Numbered from the stretch's first letter, positions 1-11,298 are shown. The stretch: DNA of 58,000 nucleotides from Cryptomeria japonica (GCF_030272615.1 NC_081414.1:5275501-5333500); one strand, 5' to 3'. Notes: generated by a model from the sequence alone, not told the origin. Translations and numbers: made by a program.

Positions 1-181
1 GTTGACCAAAATTCCTCCCCATTAAGAAGAAATAGAGAAAATGTTGCACCAAGAATGTTAAAGTGTGACCAAACCAAGTACCAATGTTGATGAAGAATGA
101 CCGATGAATCACTCATTGCAACAAAATGAAGATCAAGCATGGAGACAACCTGCTTTGAGCATCAACTGGATACTCATCAAT
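1..181. other. Unassigned DNA left of the tandem array
   Basis: This short stretch is the left half of the target into which the array inserted; its continuation is at 10440. All frames carry stops. I recognise no domain, LTR end or RNA gene. Confidence 0.5.
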
Positions 182-186
182 GGTAG
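182..186. repeat. Target-site duplication GGTAG, left copy
   Basis: The five bases GGTAG lie directly before the first LTR and recur directly after the fourth LTR at 10435-10439. This is the length made by LTR-retrotransposon integrases. It shows that the 10.2-kb array sits at one insertion site. Confidence 0.9.
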
Positions 187-1352
187 TGTTGGGTCTCAAA
201 TCAACAGATTGGATAGGTTCTAAGGAAATGCCAACTCCTATGATCAAACCCTCCAATTGATTTGGCCAACTTATAGAGTGAACCTATTTGGTTACTAACT
301 CTCTCACTTTAGGCTCTGCAGGACCTAGGCGGGTATACCTAATCACTAGTTGTTCCTTCAACTAATGCTTTTAATAGCAGATTTAGTGTCTTAATCTAAT
401 ATCTCCTAGTCTCAGAATGGCATAAGTTTCTTAAACAGACTGATTTCAGATGTGTGCATTGATCTATGTATCTTACAAAAGTATATATGTTACACTTTGG
501 CTAAATTACCAACTATACTTACTCTACTAATCTTAATGCTTAAAAGTAAAGGGTGATTGGTATGGTTAAAGGGTTTGTTTACAAATGATCAGTGCCTTTC
601 CTCTTATTTGGGCTACAGAGTCTTATATTTCTTCAGGACTTATTGTGTAAAATTATGAGATAGTTTTTAAACCCACCCCCTCTCGACGAGTCTGTCAGTG
701 ACTGTTTCTTATGAGCTCTACTTCAATGTCTATATTGTAAACCACTTGAATGAATTTAACCCTAAATTTAAGAGACCATCCAAGGAAGAAATATAGGGAA
801 CAATTATAATTCACAAGTAAATCTTTTTTGATCCAAATCTATAATATGAAACATAAAATTTCATTGGAAGAACACAAAGAACCTTATCTCCTTTCGATAA
901 TATCACAAGCAATTGCCTTCTGAAAATATGTTAACTCTCAACACATATGAGAAAGAAAATGCAGCTGGTTATTTTTAATAAAAAGTTTGAAAGTACCAAA
1001 TTGCCTCCACCTCTTGTATCCCTATTCCCCTCTTTACATTTTACATCACACACATATATGTGGTTGAATGGTTTTCATACCCCTTTGGGTGAAAAGACAC
1101 CCCCCTTTTAAATAAAAATATTTCCAAATCCCGAAATTGCCTTAGTTTATGTAATTAATTGTCACTTTACAAGTTTTTTAGGCATATTAGAGGTGTTTTA
1201 AGGCTATTTTATGGGTATATAATGGATAAATGGTCTTTAAATGATGTAAATACCCCCTTTGGTGCTTCACAATCCATTTTTTATGCCCATTATTGTGTTT
1301 ATGTTATGGTTTCATATTGTATAACAAATATAAAACATATTACTTGTACCGA

Positions 1353-1410
<58 letters not shown>

Positions 1411-1469
1411 TCTTGTGCCTTGTCTTGGAATCTGGAATTCTAAAAGTTGCAAAATTTAGGGTTCCAACA
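187..1469 (-). repeat. LTR 1 of the array (3' end of the element on the minus strand)
   Basis: Reads TGTTGG...CCAACA, a 6-bp terminal inverted repeat with TG/CA ends. It is the longest copy because of a 49-bp AT run at 1357-1405. A box at 307-340, read on the minus strand as ...CCTAGGTCCTGCAGAGCCTA..., recurs near the end of other LTR families in this window. A TATA-like TATTTAAAAG on the minus strand near 1107-1116 could be the promoter core; this is weak evidence. Confidence 0.9.
1357..1405. repeat. (AT)n microsatellite in LTR 1
   Basis: About 24 AT dinucleotides. The same site has about 5 in LTR 2, 14 in LTR 3 and 6-7 in LTR 4, so it is a fast-mutating marker within the array. Confidence 0.95.
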
Positions 1470-1486
1470 GTGGCTCTGTCTGGGGA
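1470..1486 (-). other. tRNA-3'-end-like motif in the polypurine-tract position, copy 1
   Basis: Directly inside the LTR, the minus strand reads TCCCCAGACAGAGCCAC and then the LTR start TGTTGG. A purine tract is expected here. Instead the sequence resembles the reverse complement of the element's own primer site (TTGGCAACTCTGCTGGGG). Copies are at 4452-4468 and 7454-7470. Confidence 0.7.
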
Positions 1487-1592
1487 TGTATGCCCCTTGT
1501 GGGCATAGCAAGAAGTCAGATCTCTGGTAGAGCAAACCATGTGCCTTATTCATTGACTTGTTTTGATGGCCACAAGCCCCAAAAACTGAACA

Positions 1593-3167
1593 CTAATTAT
1601 TTCCTCTATCAAACATCTGATTCTCATCATGAAGTAGTATAAAAACTTTGAAATTAGTGATATCACCTGATTGGCAATTCTTGTCATAAGATGCATTATC
1701 CATCCTTATTTTATAAGGATTCTTTATTTCACCTAGATTACCATTATCCCCTATTCCATAGGAAATGGTATTTATACTTTTACAAAATTTTGCTTCTTGT
1801 GGCATCCGCATATTCTTCATCTCTATTTTATTGGAATCTTGCATATTATCTAACTGGTACTTCTTCTCACCTTTTATTTTATCTCTATGTGATGTACCTT
1901 CCTTTTGTAACTCTCTTATTTTTGTGGTCCTTTTATCACTTGACTTAGTCATATTATTACCCATGTTGTCTTCACACATGTTTGTATTGTCCATACTGTC
2001 TGAAATTTTTTCTTCTTCATCATATAAAGGATTTGAGAATACATAAAAATCATTTTCACACATACCATGGCAGTAGGGAATATGATTTTCCTCTATCACT
2101 TCATCACATAAGGGGTTTGAAATTATTTGAAAGCCATTTTCAAATTCGCATACCTCTTCTTTATCAATTGTATCATCAAGGTACTCAGGTATGGACTCAA
2201 TTTCCTCATGACTGGTACAATATTCTTCATCAATGTTAGCAACAATTTCTTCAGGTTCTGACTTGTACTCACAAACATCATCAATTGCTTCTTCATCAAA
2301 TGGGAATTTCAAAGGGATAACTGATTCTTCTATATATTCATCTTCATTTGCATCTCTTATGTTGATGTTACTCATCTCATGCAAATCATGTAGTTTTTTA
2401 TTCAATTCTTCAAGAATTGAACATGCTGATTCCAAACTGTCAGACCCACATTCTCTCACGATCAATTCCTCCAGTATAGCTGAATTAAGTTGTATATTAT
2501 CAGGCATTTGGAAATAAGTCACCATTATTCTACCAATCAGTTTTTCTATAGATTCACCTTCCTTTCTTCTTATGTTGTAGATTGCATTGCCACAATCATA
2601 ATTCGATTGAATCTGATTTTGGTATGGAGAACCAATTGAAGGGCTAGGGACTGAAGTGTTGTCCTTGATTATACTGTAGAATTCTTCCATGAACCACCAT
2701 TCAAGTTCTTCCCATGATAAGATACTTTGTGGGGGTAACAAGATGAATGACTGCTCTGCAACATCCTCCAATGTTAGCACAAACCATTTCATGATCGTTG
2801 CTTCCGAGTAGATTTTGAAGGTCTCAATAAACCAATTAAATGATTTTAGATGCTCAATTGGTGTTTCCCTTTCATCCCCATGGAACCTCGACATACAGAT
2901 CTTCAACTCACAAGGAAATGCATATGGCTACTCAGGGATGTTACCAAAATCCAATGGCTTAAAACTTCTTGGAATATTCTTGCCTCTTTGTGGTTGTGGT
3001 TGCCACTGTGCATATTTCTTTTCTGAAGATGCTTCTTCATAAAAATATGGATATTGAAACATTTTGAATGCTACTGATATTTTCAATTTAATTTTCCTTG
3101 TTACAAATTCGTCACCTCTTTCATACAGGACATAAGTTATTTCTTTCTTCTGAGTTCTCTCCCACAA
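1593..3167 (-). pseudogene. gag: Gag-like protein of the array, copy 1 (one in-frame stop)
   Basis: Open from 3167 to 1593 except for one TAG at 2928-2930. The start shared by all copies is the Met of MFQYPYFYEEA at 3062; the upstream extension to 3167 occurs only in this copy. The N-terminal part has a basic Pro/Gln stretch (QPQPQRGKNIPRS). It is followed by a Retrotrans_gag-like core: F-x-G-D-E, then KWFVLTLEDVAEQ, then SWEELEWWFMEEF. The C-terminal half is strongly acidic and repeats a motif (ISNPLCDE, FSNPLYDEEE). There is no zinc knuckle and no protease. Its presumed role is a particle protein, with enzymes supplied in trans. It is the best preserved of three copies. The gag assignment is good; the acidic tail has no known function. 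Confidence 0.8.
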
Positions 3168-3185
3168 CAGAGTCTTAATAATTCT

Positions 3186-3205
3186 CCCCCAGCAGAGTTG
3201 CCAAT
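3186..3205 (-). promoter_or_regulatory. Primer-binding site, array copy 1
   Basis: On the minus strand, two bases (GA) after the LTR end CCAACA, the sequence reads TTGGCAACTCTGCTGGGG. It resembles the tRNA-Arg-type site of Ogre/Tat elements (TGGCGACTCTGCTGGGG). Copies lie at 6166-6186 and 9166-9186. Confidence 0.8.
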
Positions 3206-3206
3206 C

Positions 3207-4451
3207 TGTTGGGTCTCAAATCAACAGATTGGATAGGTTCTAAGGAAATGCCAACTCCTATGATCAAACCCTCTAATTGACTTGGCTAACTTATAGAGTG
3301 AAACTATTTGGTTACTAACTCTCTCACTTTAGGCTCTACAGGACCTAGGCGGGTATACCTACTCACTAGTTGCTCCTTCAACTAATGCTTTTAATAGCAG
3401 ATTCAGTGTCTTAATTTGATATCTCCTAGTCTCAGAATGACATAAGTTTCTTAAACAGACTGATTTGAGATGTGTGTATTGATCTATGTATCTTTCAAAA
3501 GTATATATGTTACACTTTGGTTAAATTACCTACTATACCTACTCTACTAATCCTAATGCTTAAAAGTAAAGGGTGATTGGTATGGTTAAAGGGTTTGTTT
3601 ACAAATGATCAGTGCCTTTCCTCTTATTTGGGCTACAAAGTCTTATATTTCTTTAGGACTTATTGTGTAAACTTATGAGACAGTTTTTAAACCCACCCAC
3701 TCTCTGTGAGTCTGTCAGTTACTGTTTCTTATGAACTCTACTTCAATGTCTATATTGTAAACCGCTTGAATGAATTTAACCCTAACTTTAAGAGACCATC
3801 CAAGGAAGAAATACAGGGAACAATTATAATTCACAAGTAAATCTTTTTTGATCCAAATCTATAATATGAAACAGAGAATTTCACTGGAAGAACAAAAATA
3901 ACCTTATCTCCTTTAGATAATATTACAAGCAACTGCCTTCTGAAAATATGTTAACTCTCAACACATATGAGAAAGAAAATGCAACTGGTTATTTTTGATA
4001 AAAAGTTTAAAAGTACAAAATTGCCTCCACCTCTTCTATCTCTCTTCCCCTCTTTACATTTTACATCACACATTTATATGTGGTTGAATGGTTTTCATAC
4101 CCCTTTGGGTGAAAAGACACCCCCCTTTTAAATAAAAATAATTCCAAATCCCGAAATTGCCTTAGTTTATGTAATTAATTGTCACTTTACAAGTTGTTTA
4201 GGCATATTAGAGGTGTTTTAAGACTATTTTATGGGTATATAAAGGATAAATGGTTTTTAAATGATGTAAATACCCCCTTTGGTGCTTCACAATCCATTTT
4301 TTATGCCCATTATTGTGTTTATATTATGGTTTCATATTGTGCAATAAATATAAAACATATTACCTGTACCTATTAAATATATATAGAATTTTTCATGTTC
4401 CTTGTCTTGGAATATGGAATTCTAAAAGTTGCAAAATTTAGGGTTCCAATA
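3207..4451 (-). repeat. LTR 2 of the array
   Basis: Same family as LTR 1. Its right end reads CCAATA instead of CCAACA, a C-to-T change in the terminal inverted repeat. The AT run is short, about 5 units near 4376. Confidence 0.9.
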
Positions 4452-4468
4452 GTGGCTCTGTCTAGGGA
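4452..4468 (-). other. tRNA-3'-end-like motif in the polypurine-tract position, copy 2
   Basis: Same motif and position as at 1470, with one change (plus strand GTGGCTCTGTCTAGGGA). Confidence 0.65.
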
Positions 4469-4574
4469 TGTATGCCCCTTGTGGGCATAGCAAGAATTCA
4501 GATCTCTGGTAGAGCAGACCATGTGCCTTATTCATTGACTTGTTTTGATAGCCACAAGCCCTAAAAACTGAACA

Positions 4575-6043
4575 CTAATTCTTTCCTCTATCAAACATCT
4601 GATTCTCATCATGAAGTAGTATAAAAAATTTGAAATTAGTGATATCACCTGATTGGCAATTCCTGTCATAAGATGCATTATCCATCCTTATTTTATAAGG
4701 ATTCTTTATTTCACCTGGATTACCATTATCCCCTATTCCATAAGAAATGGTATTTATACTTTTACAAAAGTTTGCTTCTTGTGACATCTGCATATTCTTC
4801 ATCTCTATTTTATTGGAATGCTGCATATTATCTAACTGGTACTTCTTTTTACCTTTTATTTTATCTCTATGTGATGTACCTTCCTTTTGTAACTCTCTTA
4901 TTTTTGTGGTCCTTTTATCACATGACTTAGTATATTATTACCCATGTTGTCTTCACACATGTTTGTATTGTCCATACTGTCTGAAATTTTTTCTTCTTCA
5001 TCATATAAAGGATTTGAGAATACATTAAAATCCTTTTCACACATACCATGGTAGTAGGGAATATGATTTTCCTCTATCACTTCATCATATAAGGGGTTTG
5101 AAAATATTTGAAAGCCATTTTCAAATTCGCATACCTCTTCTTTATAAATTGTATCATCAAGGTACTCAGGTATGGATTCAATTTCCTCATGACTGGTATA
5201 ATATTCTTCATCAATGTTAGCAACAATTTCTTCATGTTCTGACTTGTACTCACAAACATCATCAATTGCTTCTTCATCAGATGGGACTTCCAAATGGATA
5301 ACTGATTCTTCTATATATTCATCTTCATTTGCATCTCTTATGTTGATGTTACTCGTCTCACGCAAATCATGTAGTTTTTTATTCAATTCTTCAAGAATTG
5401 AACATGCTAATTCCAAACTGTCAGACCCACATTCTCTCACGATCAATTCCTCTATTATAGCTGAATTAAGTTGTATATTATTAGACATTTGGAAATAAGT
5501 CACCATTATTCTACCAATTAGTTTTTCTATAGATTCACCTTCCTTTCTTCTTATTGTGTAGATTGCATTGCCACAATCACAATCTGATTGAATCTGATTT
5601 TGGTATGGAGAACCAATTGAAGGTCTAGCGACTGAAGTATTATCCTCGATTACACTGTAGAATTCTTCCATGAACCACCACTCAATTTAATCCCATGATG
5701 AGATACTTTGTGGGGGTAACAAGATGAATGACTGCTCTACAACATCCTGCAATGTTAGCACAAACCATTTCATGATCATTTCTTCTGAGTAGATTCTGAA
5801 TGTCTCAATAAACCAATAAAATGATTTTCGATGCCCATTTGGTGATTCCCTTTCATCTCCATGGAACCTCGACATACAGATCTTCAACTCATAAGGAAAT
5901 GCATATGGATACTCAGGGATGTTACCAAAATCCAATGGATTAAAACTTCTTGGAATATTCTTGCCTCTTTGTGGTTGTGGTTGCCACTGTGCATATTTCT
6001 TTTCTAAAGATGCTTCTTCATAAAAATATGGATATTGAAACAT
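4575..6043 (-). pseudogene. gag: Gag-like protein of the array, copy 2 (stop and frameshift)
   Basis: Second copy of the array gag, from the Met at 6043. An in-frame stop at 5687 falls in the SWEELEWW segment (GAG/GAA changed to a stop). A 1-bp deletion near 4930 shifts the frame before the tail, and the last 83 residues are open again at 4826-4575. The gag core, the cysteine-poor middle and the acidic repeats (FSNPLYDE twice) are otherwise kept. These lesions are absent from copies 1 and 3, so they arose after the copies separated. Confidence 0.8.
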
Positions 6044-6165
6044 ATTGAATGCTACTGATCTTTTTCATTTAATTTTCCTTTTTACAGAGTCGCCACCTCT
6101 TTCATAGAGGACATAAGTTATTTCTTTCTTCTAAGTTCTCTTCCACAACAGAGTCATAATAATTC

Positions 6166-6186
6166 TTCCCCAGCAGAGTTGGCAAT
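6166..6186 (-). promoter_or_regulatory. Primer-binding site, array copy 2
   Basis: Minus strand reads ATTGCCAACTCTGCTGGGGA after the LTR end. It is close to copies 1 and 3, with one change at the start. Confidence 0.75.
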
Positions 6187-6187
6187 C

Positions 6188-7356
6188 TGTTTGGTCTCAA
6201 ATCAACAGATTAGATAGGTTCTAAGGAAATGCCAACTACTATGATCAAACCCTCCAATTGACTTGGCCAACTTATAGAGTGAACCTATTTGGTTACTATC
6301 TCTCTCACTTTAGGCTCTACAAGACCTAGTTGGGTATACCTACTCACTAGTTGTTCCTTCAACTAATAATTTTAATAGCAGATTTAGTGTCTTAATCTGA
6401 TATCTCCTAGTCTCAAAATGGCATAAGTTTCTAAAACAACTGATTTCAAATGTGTGTATTGATCTATGTATCTTACAAAAGTATATATGTTACACTTTGG
6501 CTAAATTACCTACTATACCTACTCTACTACTTCTAATGCTTAAAAGTAAAGGGTGATTGGTATGGCTAAAGGGTTTGTTTACAAATGATCAGTGCCTTTC
6601 CTCTTATTTGGGCTACAGAGTCTTATATTTCTTTAGGACTTATTGTGTAAACTTATGAGACAATTTTTAAACCCACGCCCTCTCGGGGAGTTTGTTAGTT
6701 ACTGTTTCTTATGAGCTCTACTTCAATGTCTATATTATAAACCGCTTGAATGAATTTAACCCTAACTTTAAGAGACCATCCAAGGAAGAAATACAGGGAA
6801 CAATTACAATTCACAAGTAAATCTTTTTTGATCCAAATCTATAATATGAAACACATAATTTCACTGGAAGAACACAAATAACCTTATCTCCTTTAGATAA
6901 TATCACAAGCAACTGCTTTCTGAAAATATGTTAACTCTCAACACATATGAGAAAGAAAATGCAGCTGGTTATTTTTGATAAAAAGTTTAAAAGTACAAAA
7001 TTGCCTGCACCTCTTGTATCTCTATTCCCCTCTTTATATTTTACATCACACATATATATGTGGTTGAATGGTTTTCATACCCCTTTGGGTGAAAAGACAC
7101 CCCCCTTTTAAATAAAAATAATTCCAAATCCCGAAATTGCCTTAGTTTATGTAATTAATTGTCACTTTACAGGTTGTTTAGGCATATTAGAGGTGTTTTA
7201 AGGCTATTTTATGGGTATATAATGGATAAATGGTCTTTAAATGATGTAAATACCCCCTTTGGTGCTTCACAATCCATTTTTTATGCCCATTATTGTGTTT
7301 ATGTTATGGTTTCATATTGTGCAACAAATATAAAACATATTACCTGTACCTATTCA

Positions 7357-7387
<31 letters not shown>

Positions 7388-7453
7388 GAATTTTTCTTGT
7401 TCCTTGTCTTGGAATCTGGAATTCTAAAAATTGCAAAATTTAGGGTTCCAACA
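6188..7453 (-). repeat. LTR 3 of the array
   Basis: Same family. Its left end reads TGTTTGG instead of TGTTGGG. An AT run of about 14 units lies at 7357-7384. Confidence 0.9.
7357..7384. repeat. (AT)n microsatellite in LTR 3
   Basis: About 14 AT units at the site that holds about 24 units in LTR 1. Confidence 0.9.
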
Positions 7454-7470
7454 GTGGCTCTGTCTGGGGA
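7454..7470 (-). other. tRNA-3'-end-like motif in the polypurine-tract position, copy 3
   Basis: Identical to the copy at 1470-1486 and directly next to LTR 3. Confidence 0.7.
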
Positions 7471-7575
7471 TGTATGCCCCTTGCGGGCATAGCAAGAATT
7501 CAGATCTCTGGTAGAGCAGACCATGTGCCTTATTCATTGACTTGTTTTGGTGGCCACAAGCCCCAAAAATTGAAC

Positions 7576-9043
7576 ACTAATTATTTCCTCTATCAAACAT
7601 CTGATTCTCATCATGAAGTAGTATAAAAACTTTGAAATTAGTGATATCCCCTTATTGGCAATTCCTTTCATAAGATGCATTATCCATCCTTATTTTATAA
7701 GGATTCTTTATTTCACCTGGATTACCATTATCCCCTATTCCATAGGAAATGGTATTTATACTTTTACAAAAGTTTGCTTCTTGTGGCATCCACATATTCT
7801 TCATCTGTATTTTATTGGAATGTTGCATATTATCTAACTGGTACTTCTTTTCACCTTTTATTTTATCTCTACGTGATGTACCTTCCTTTTGTAACTCTCT
7901 TATTTTTGTGGTCCTTTTATCACATGATTTAGTCATATTATTATCCATGTTGTCTTCACACATGTTTGTATTGTCCATACTGTCTGAATTTTTTTCTTCT
8001 TCATCATATAAACGATTTGAGAATACATAAAAATCCTTTTCACACATACCATGATAGTAGGGAATATGATTTTCCTCTATCACTTCATCACATAAGGGGT
8101 TTGAAAATATTTGAAAGCCATTTTCAAATTCACATACCTCTTCTTTATCAATTGTATCATCAAGGTACTTAGGTATGGATTCAATTTCCTCATGATTGGT
8201 ACAATATTCTTCAATGTTAGCAATAATTTCTTCAGGTTCTGACTTTTACTCACAAACATCATCAATTGCTTCTTCATCAGATGGGACTTCCAAAGGGATA
8301 ACTGATTCTTCTATATATTCATCTTCATTTGCATCTCTTATGTTGATGCTACTCGTCTCACGCAAATCATGTAGTTTTTTATTCATTCTTCAAGAATTGA
8401 ACATGCTGATTCCAAACTATCAGACCCACATTCTCTCACGATCAATTCCTCTAGTATAGCTGAATTAAGTTGTATATTATCAGGCATTTGGAAATAAGTC
8501 ACCATTATTCTACCAATCAGTTTTTCTATAGATTCACCTTCCTTTCTTCTTATGTTGTAAATTGCATTGCCACAATCATAATCTGATTGAATCTGATTTT
8601 GGTATGGAGAACCAATTGAAGGGCTAGCGACTGAAGTGTTGTCCTCGATTACACCATAGAATTCTTCCATGAACCACCACTCAAGTTCTTCCCATGATGA
8701 GATACTTTGTGGGGCTAACAAGATGAATGACTGCTCTGCAACATCCTCCAATGTTAGCAAAAACCATTTAATGATCATTTCTTCTGAGTAGATTCTGAAG
8801 GTCTCAATAAACCAATAATAATGATTTTAGATGCCCAATTGGTGATCCCCTTTCATCTCCATTAAACCTCGACATACAAATTTTCAACTCACAAGGAAAT
8901 GCATAAGGATACTTAGGGATGTTACTGAAATCCAATGGCTTAAAACTTCTTGGAATATTCTTGCCTCTTTGTGGTTGTGGTTGCCACTGTGCATATTTCT
9001 TTTCTGAAGATGCTTCTTCATAAAAATATGGATATTGAAACAT
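7576..9043 (-). pseudogene. gag: Gag-like protein of the array, copy 3 (several frameshifts)
   Basis: Third copy, and the most damaged. A 1-bp insertion near 8815 follows the FNGDERGSPIGHLKS segment. A 1-bp deletion near 8385 breaks the middle, and further breaks lie near 8250. The tail (8083 down to 7652) ends early because a serine codon after NCQ became a stop. The gag core (SWEELEWWFMEEF) and acidic NPLYDE-type repeats are recognisable. As in the other copies there is no zinc knuckle or enzyme domain. Confidence 0.8.
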
Positions 9044-9165
9044 ATTGAATGCTACTGATCTTTTTCATTTAATTTTCCTTTTTATAGAGTCGCCACCTCT
9101 TTCATAGAGGACATAAGTTATTTCTTTCTTCCGAGTTCTCTCCCACAACAAAGTCTTAATAATTC

Positions 9166-9186
9166 TTCCCCAGCAGAGTTGCCAAT
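9166..9186 (-). promoter_or_regulatory. Primer-binding site, array copy 3
   Basis: Minus strand TTGGCAACTCTGCTGGGGA after the GA spacer. It matches copy 1 apart from the length of the G run. Confidence 0.8.
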
Positions 9187-9187
9187 C

Positions 9188-10434
9188 TGTTGGGTCTCAA
9201 ATCAACAGATTGGATAGGCTCTAAGGAAATGCCAACTCCTATGATCAAACCCTCCAATTGACTTGGCCAACTTATAGAGTGAACCTATTTGGTTACTAAC
9301 TCTCTCACTTTAGGCTCTGCAAGACCTAGGCGGGTATACCTACTCACTAGTTGTTCCTTCAACTAATGCTTTTAATAGCAGATTTAGTGTCTTAATCTGA
9401 TATCTCCTAGTCTCAGAATGACATAATTTTCTTAAATAGACTGATTTCAGATGTGTGTATTGATCTATGTATCTTAAAAAAGTATATATGTTACACTTTG
9501 GCTAAATTACCTACTATACCTACTCTACTAATCCTAATGCTTAAAAGTAAAGGGTGATTGGTATGGTTAAAGGGTTTGTTTACAAATGATCAGTGCCTTT
9601 CCTCTTATTTGGTCTATAAAGTCTTATATTTCTTTAGGACTTATTGTGTAAAATTATGAGATAGTTTTTAAACCCACCCCCTCTCGGTGAGTCTGTCAGT
9701 TACTGTTTCTTATGAGCTCTACTTCAATGTCTATATTGTAAACCGCTTGAATGAATTTAACCCTAACTTTAAGAGACCATCCAAGGAAGAAATACAAGGA
9801 ATAATTACAATTCACAAGTAAATCTTTTTTGATCAAAATCTATAATATGAAACACAAAATTTCACTGGAAGAACACAAGTAACCTTATCTCCTTTAGATA
9901 ATATCACAAGCAACTGCCTTCTGAAAATATGTTAACTCTCAACACATATGAGAAAGAAATTGCAACTGGTTATTTTTGATAAAAAGTTTAAAAGTAAAAA
10001 ATTGCCTCCACCTCTTGTATCTTTTTTCCCCTCTTTATATTTTACATCACACATATATATGTGGTTGAATGGTTTTCATACCCCTTTGGATGAAAAGACA
10101 CCCCCCTTTTAAATAAAAATAATTCTAAATCATGAAATTGCCTTAGTTTATGTAATTAATTGTCACTTTACAAGTTGTTTAGGCATATTAGAGGTGTTTT
10201 AAGGCTATTTTATGGGTATATAATGGATAAATGGTCTTTAAATGATGTAAATACCCCCTTTGGTGCTTCACAATCCATTTTTTATGCCCATTATTGTGTT
10301 TATGTTATGGTATCATATTATGCAAAAAATATAAAATATGTTACTTGTACCTATTCAATATATATATAGAATTTTTCTTCTTCCTTGTCTTGGAATCTGG
10401 AATTCTAAAAATTGCAAAATTTAGGGTTCCAACA
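9188..10434 (-). repeat. LTR 4 of the array (5' LTR of the rightmost unit)
   Basis: TGTTGG...CCAACA ends are intact, and the AT run is short (near 10357-10370). The right end abuts the GGTAG duplication. Confidence 0.9.
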
Positions 10435-10439
10435 GGTAG
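10435..10439. repeat. Target-site duplication GGTAG, right copy
   Basis: Matches 182-186 exactly and closes the array. Confidence 0.9.
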
Positions 10440-11258
10440 ATTGGTACAAATGAATCTTCATTGGATTCATGCATAAATGTGTACAATTCAAGTCTCAACT
10501 AGAGCCATGCACCAAGTCTCACAAGATATATCCGAATCTACATTGTATAATAGGATTATATCAAATATGTCATCAATGATAAAGTAGAAAGAGGCGTGAC
10601 ACTTTATTTTAGTGCGTTACAACAATGCTCATGCAAGAGAATACAACATGATGATACAAATCTGGAAACATGAAGATAATGCCACTAAAAAAGCCCTGTA
10701 TAATATTGTAGATGAAGATGCATTCGATTGGAATGCCACTAAGAGATATGAAGGTGCAAATTGACAACCCCCCCTGGCTGTCGGTTGGAGAACGATGCAA
10801 ACAGGTTTGATAGGTGGACAAGAAAAAAATGTTCCCAGTTTTGCTTATTAGATGACATTTTGTTTTTTAAAGATTTAAAAAAATCTTAATAAAACATTAT
10901 TAAAAAATCCCAAAAAACTCCATTAAAAAAGACATGAAAAAAAACTTTATCAACAGTTAAGAAAATTTTGATTTTTTTTTTTGAAATTTTGTTTAAACTT
11001 TATTAAAATACTAATAAAGAAAAATGCATTTTTAAAAATCTTGATATAAATTGTTTATTAATAATTGAATAATAATTTTTTTTTAATATTAGAAATAAAC
11101 TTTTATAAAAAAGTTATTAAATAAAAACTTTTATTAAAAAAAATGAAGTTTTTAATTAAAAACATAATTTTTTAAATTTTTTTTTAAAAGGCATAAATAG
11201 TGACCATTCTGACCCTAGCTTTGCTTTAAATGAATTTACAAGTATTCAAAAGGGTAGT
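10440..11258. other. Unassigned, partly AT-rich spacer
   Basis: This continues the target DNA right of the array. From about 10850 to 11200 it is a very AT-rich, low-complexity run of A and T tracts. I see no LTR end, primer site or open frame. The 5' LTR expected for the gypsy remnant that follows is not here. Confidence 0.5.
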
Positions 11259-11298
11259 AATTAATTAGTGACAGGTTTCAATACCTATATGCAAGAAT

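Larger units (their letters stand above)
187..10434 (-). mobile_element. Tandem array of gag-only LTR retrotransposon (4 LTRs, 3 internal regions)
   Basis: Four LTRs (187-1469, 3207-4451, 6188-7453, 9188-10434) alternate with three internal regions of about 1.7 kb, giving a period of 2981-3020 bp. The gag frames and tRNA-Arg-like primer sites are on the minus strand, so the element reads right to left. No protease, RT or integrase is present. Such gag-only elements are known in plants as TR-GAG type non-autonomous elements and need enzymes in trans. One GGTAG duplication surrounds the whole array. That fits a single insertion later expanded by unequal LTR-LTR recombination, or insertion of an already multimeric copy. 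The gag lesions differ between copies. Confidence 0.9.

Noticed and set aside
1159-1443. Plus-strand open frame (MSLYKFFRHIRG...) repeated in all four array LTRs
   Set aside because: It lies antisense in the LTR, ends in the AT run, and recurs only because the LTRs are copies. No codon-level conservation can be claimed.
1691-2517. Several plus-strand frames of 85-94 codons opposite the array gag
   Set aside because: They are the opposite strand of gag, and Phe/Ser/Leu-rich as expected from Glu/Asp/Lys-rich sense coding.
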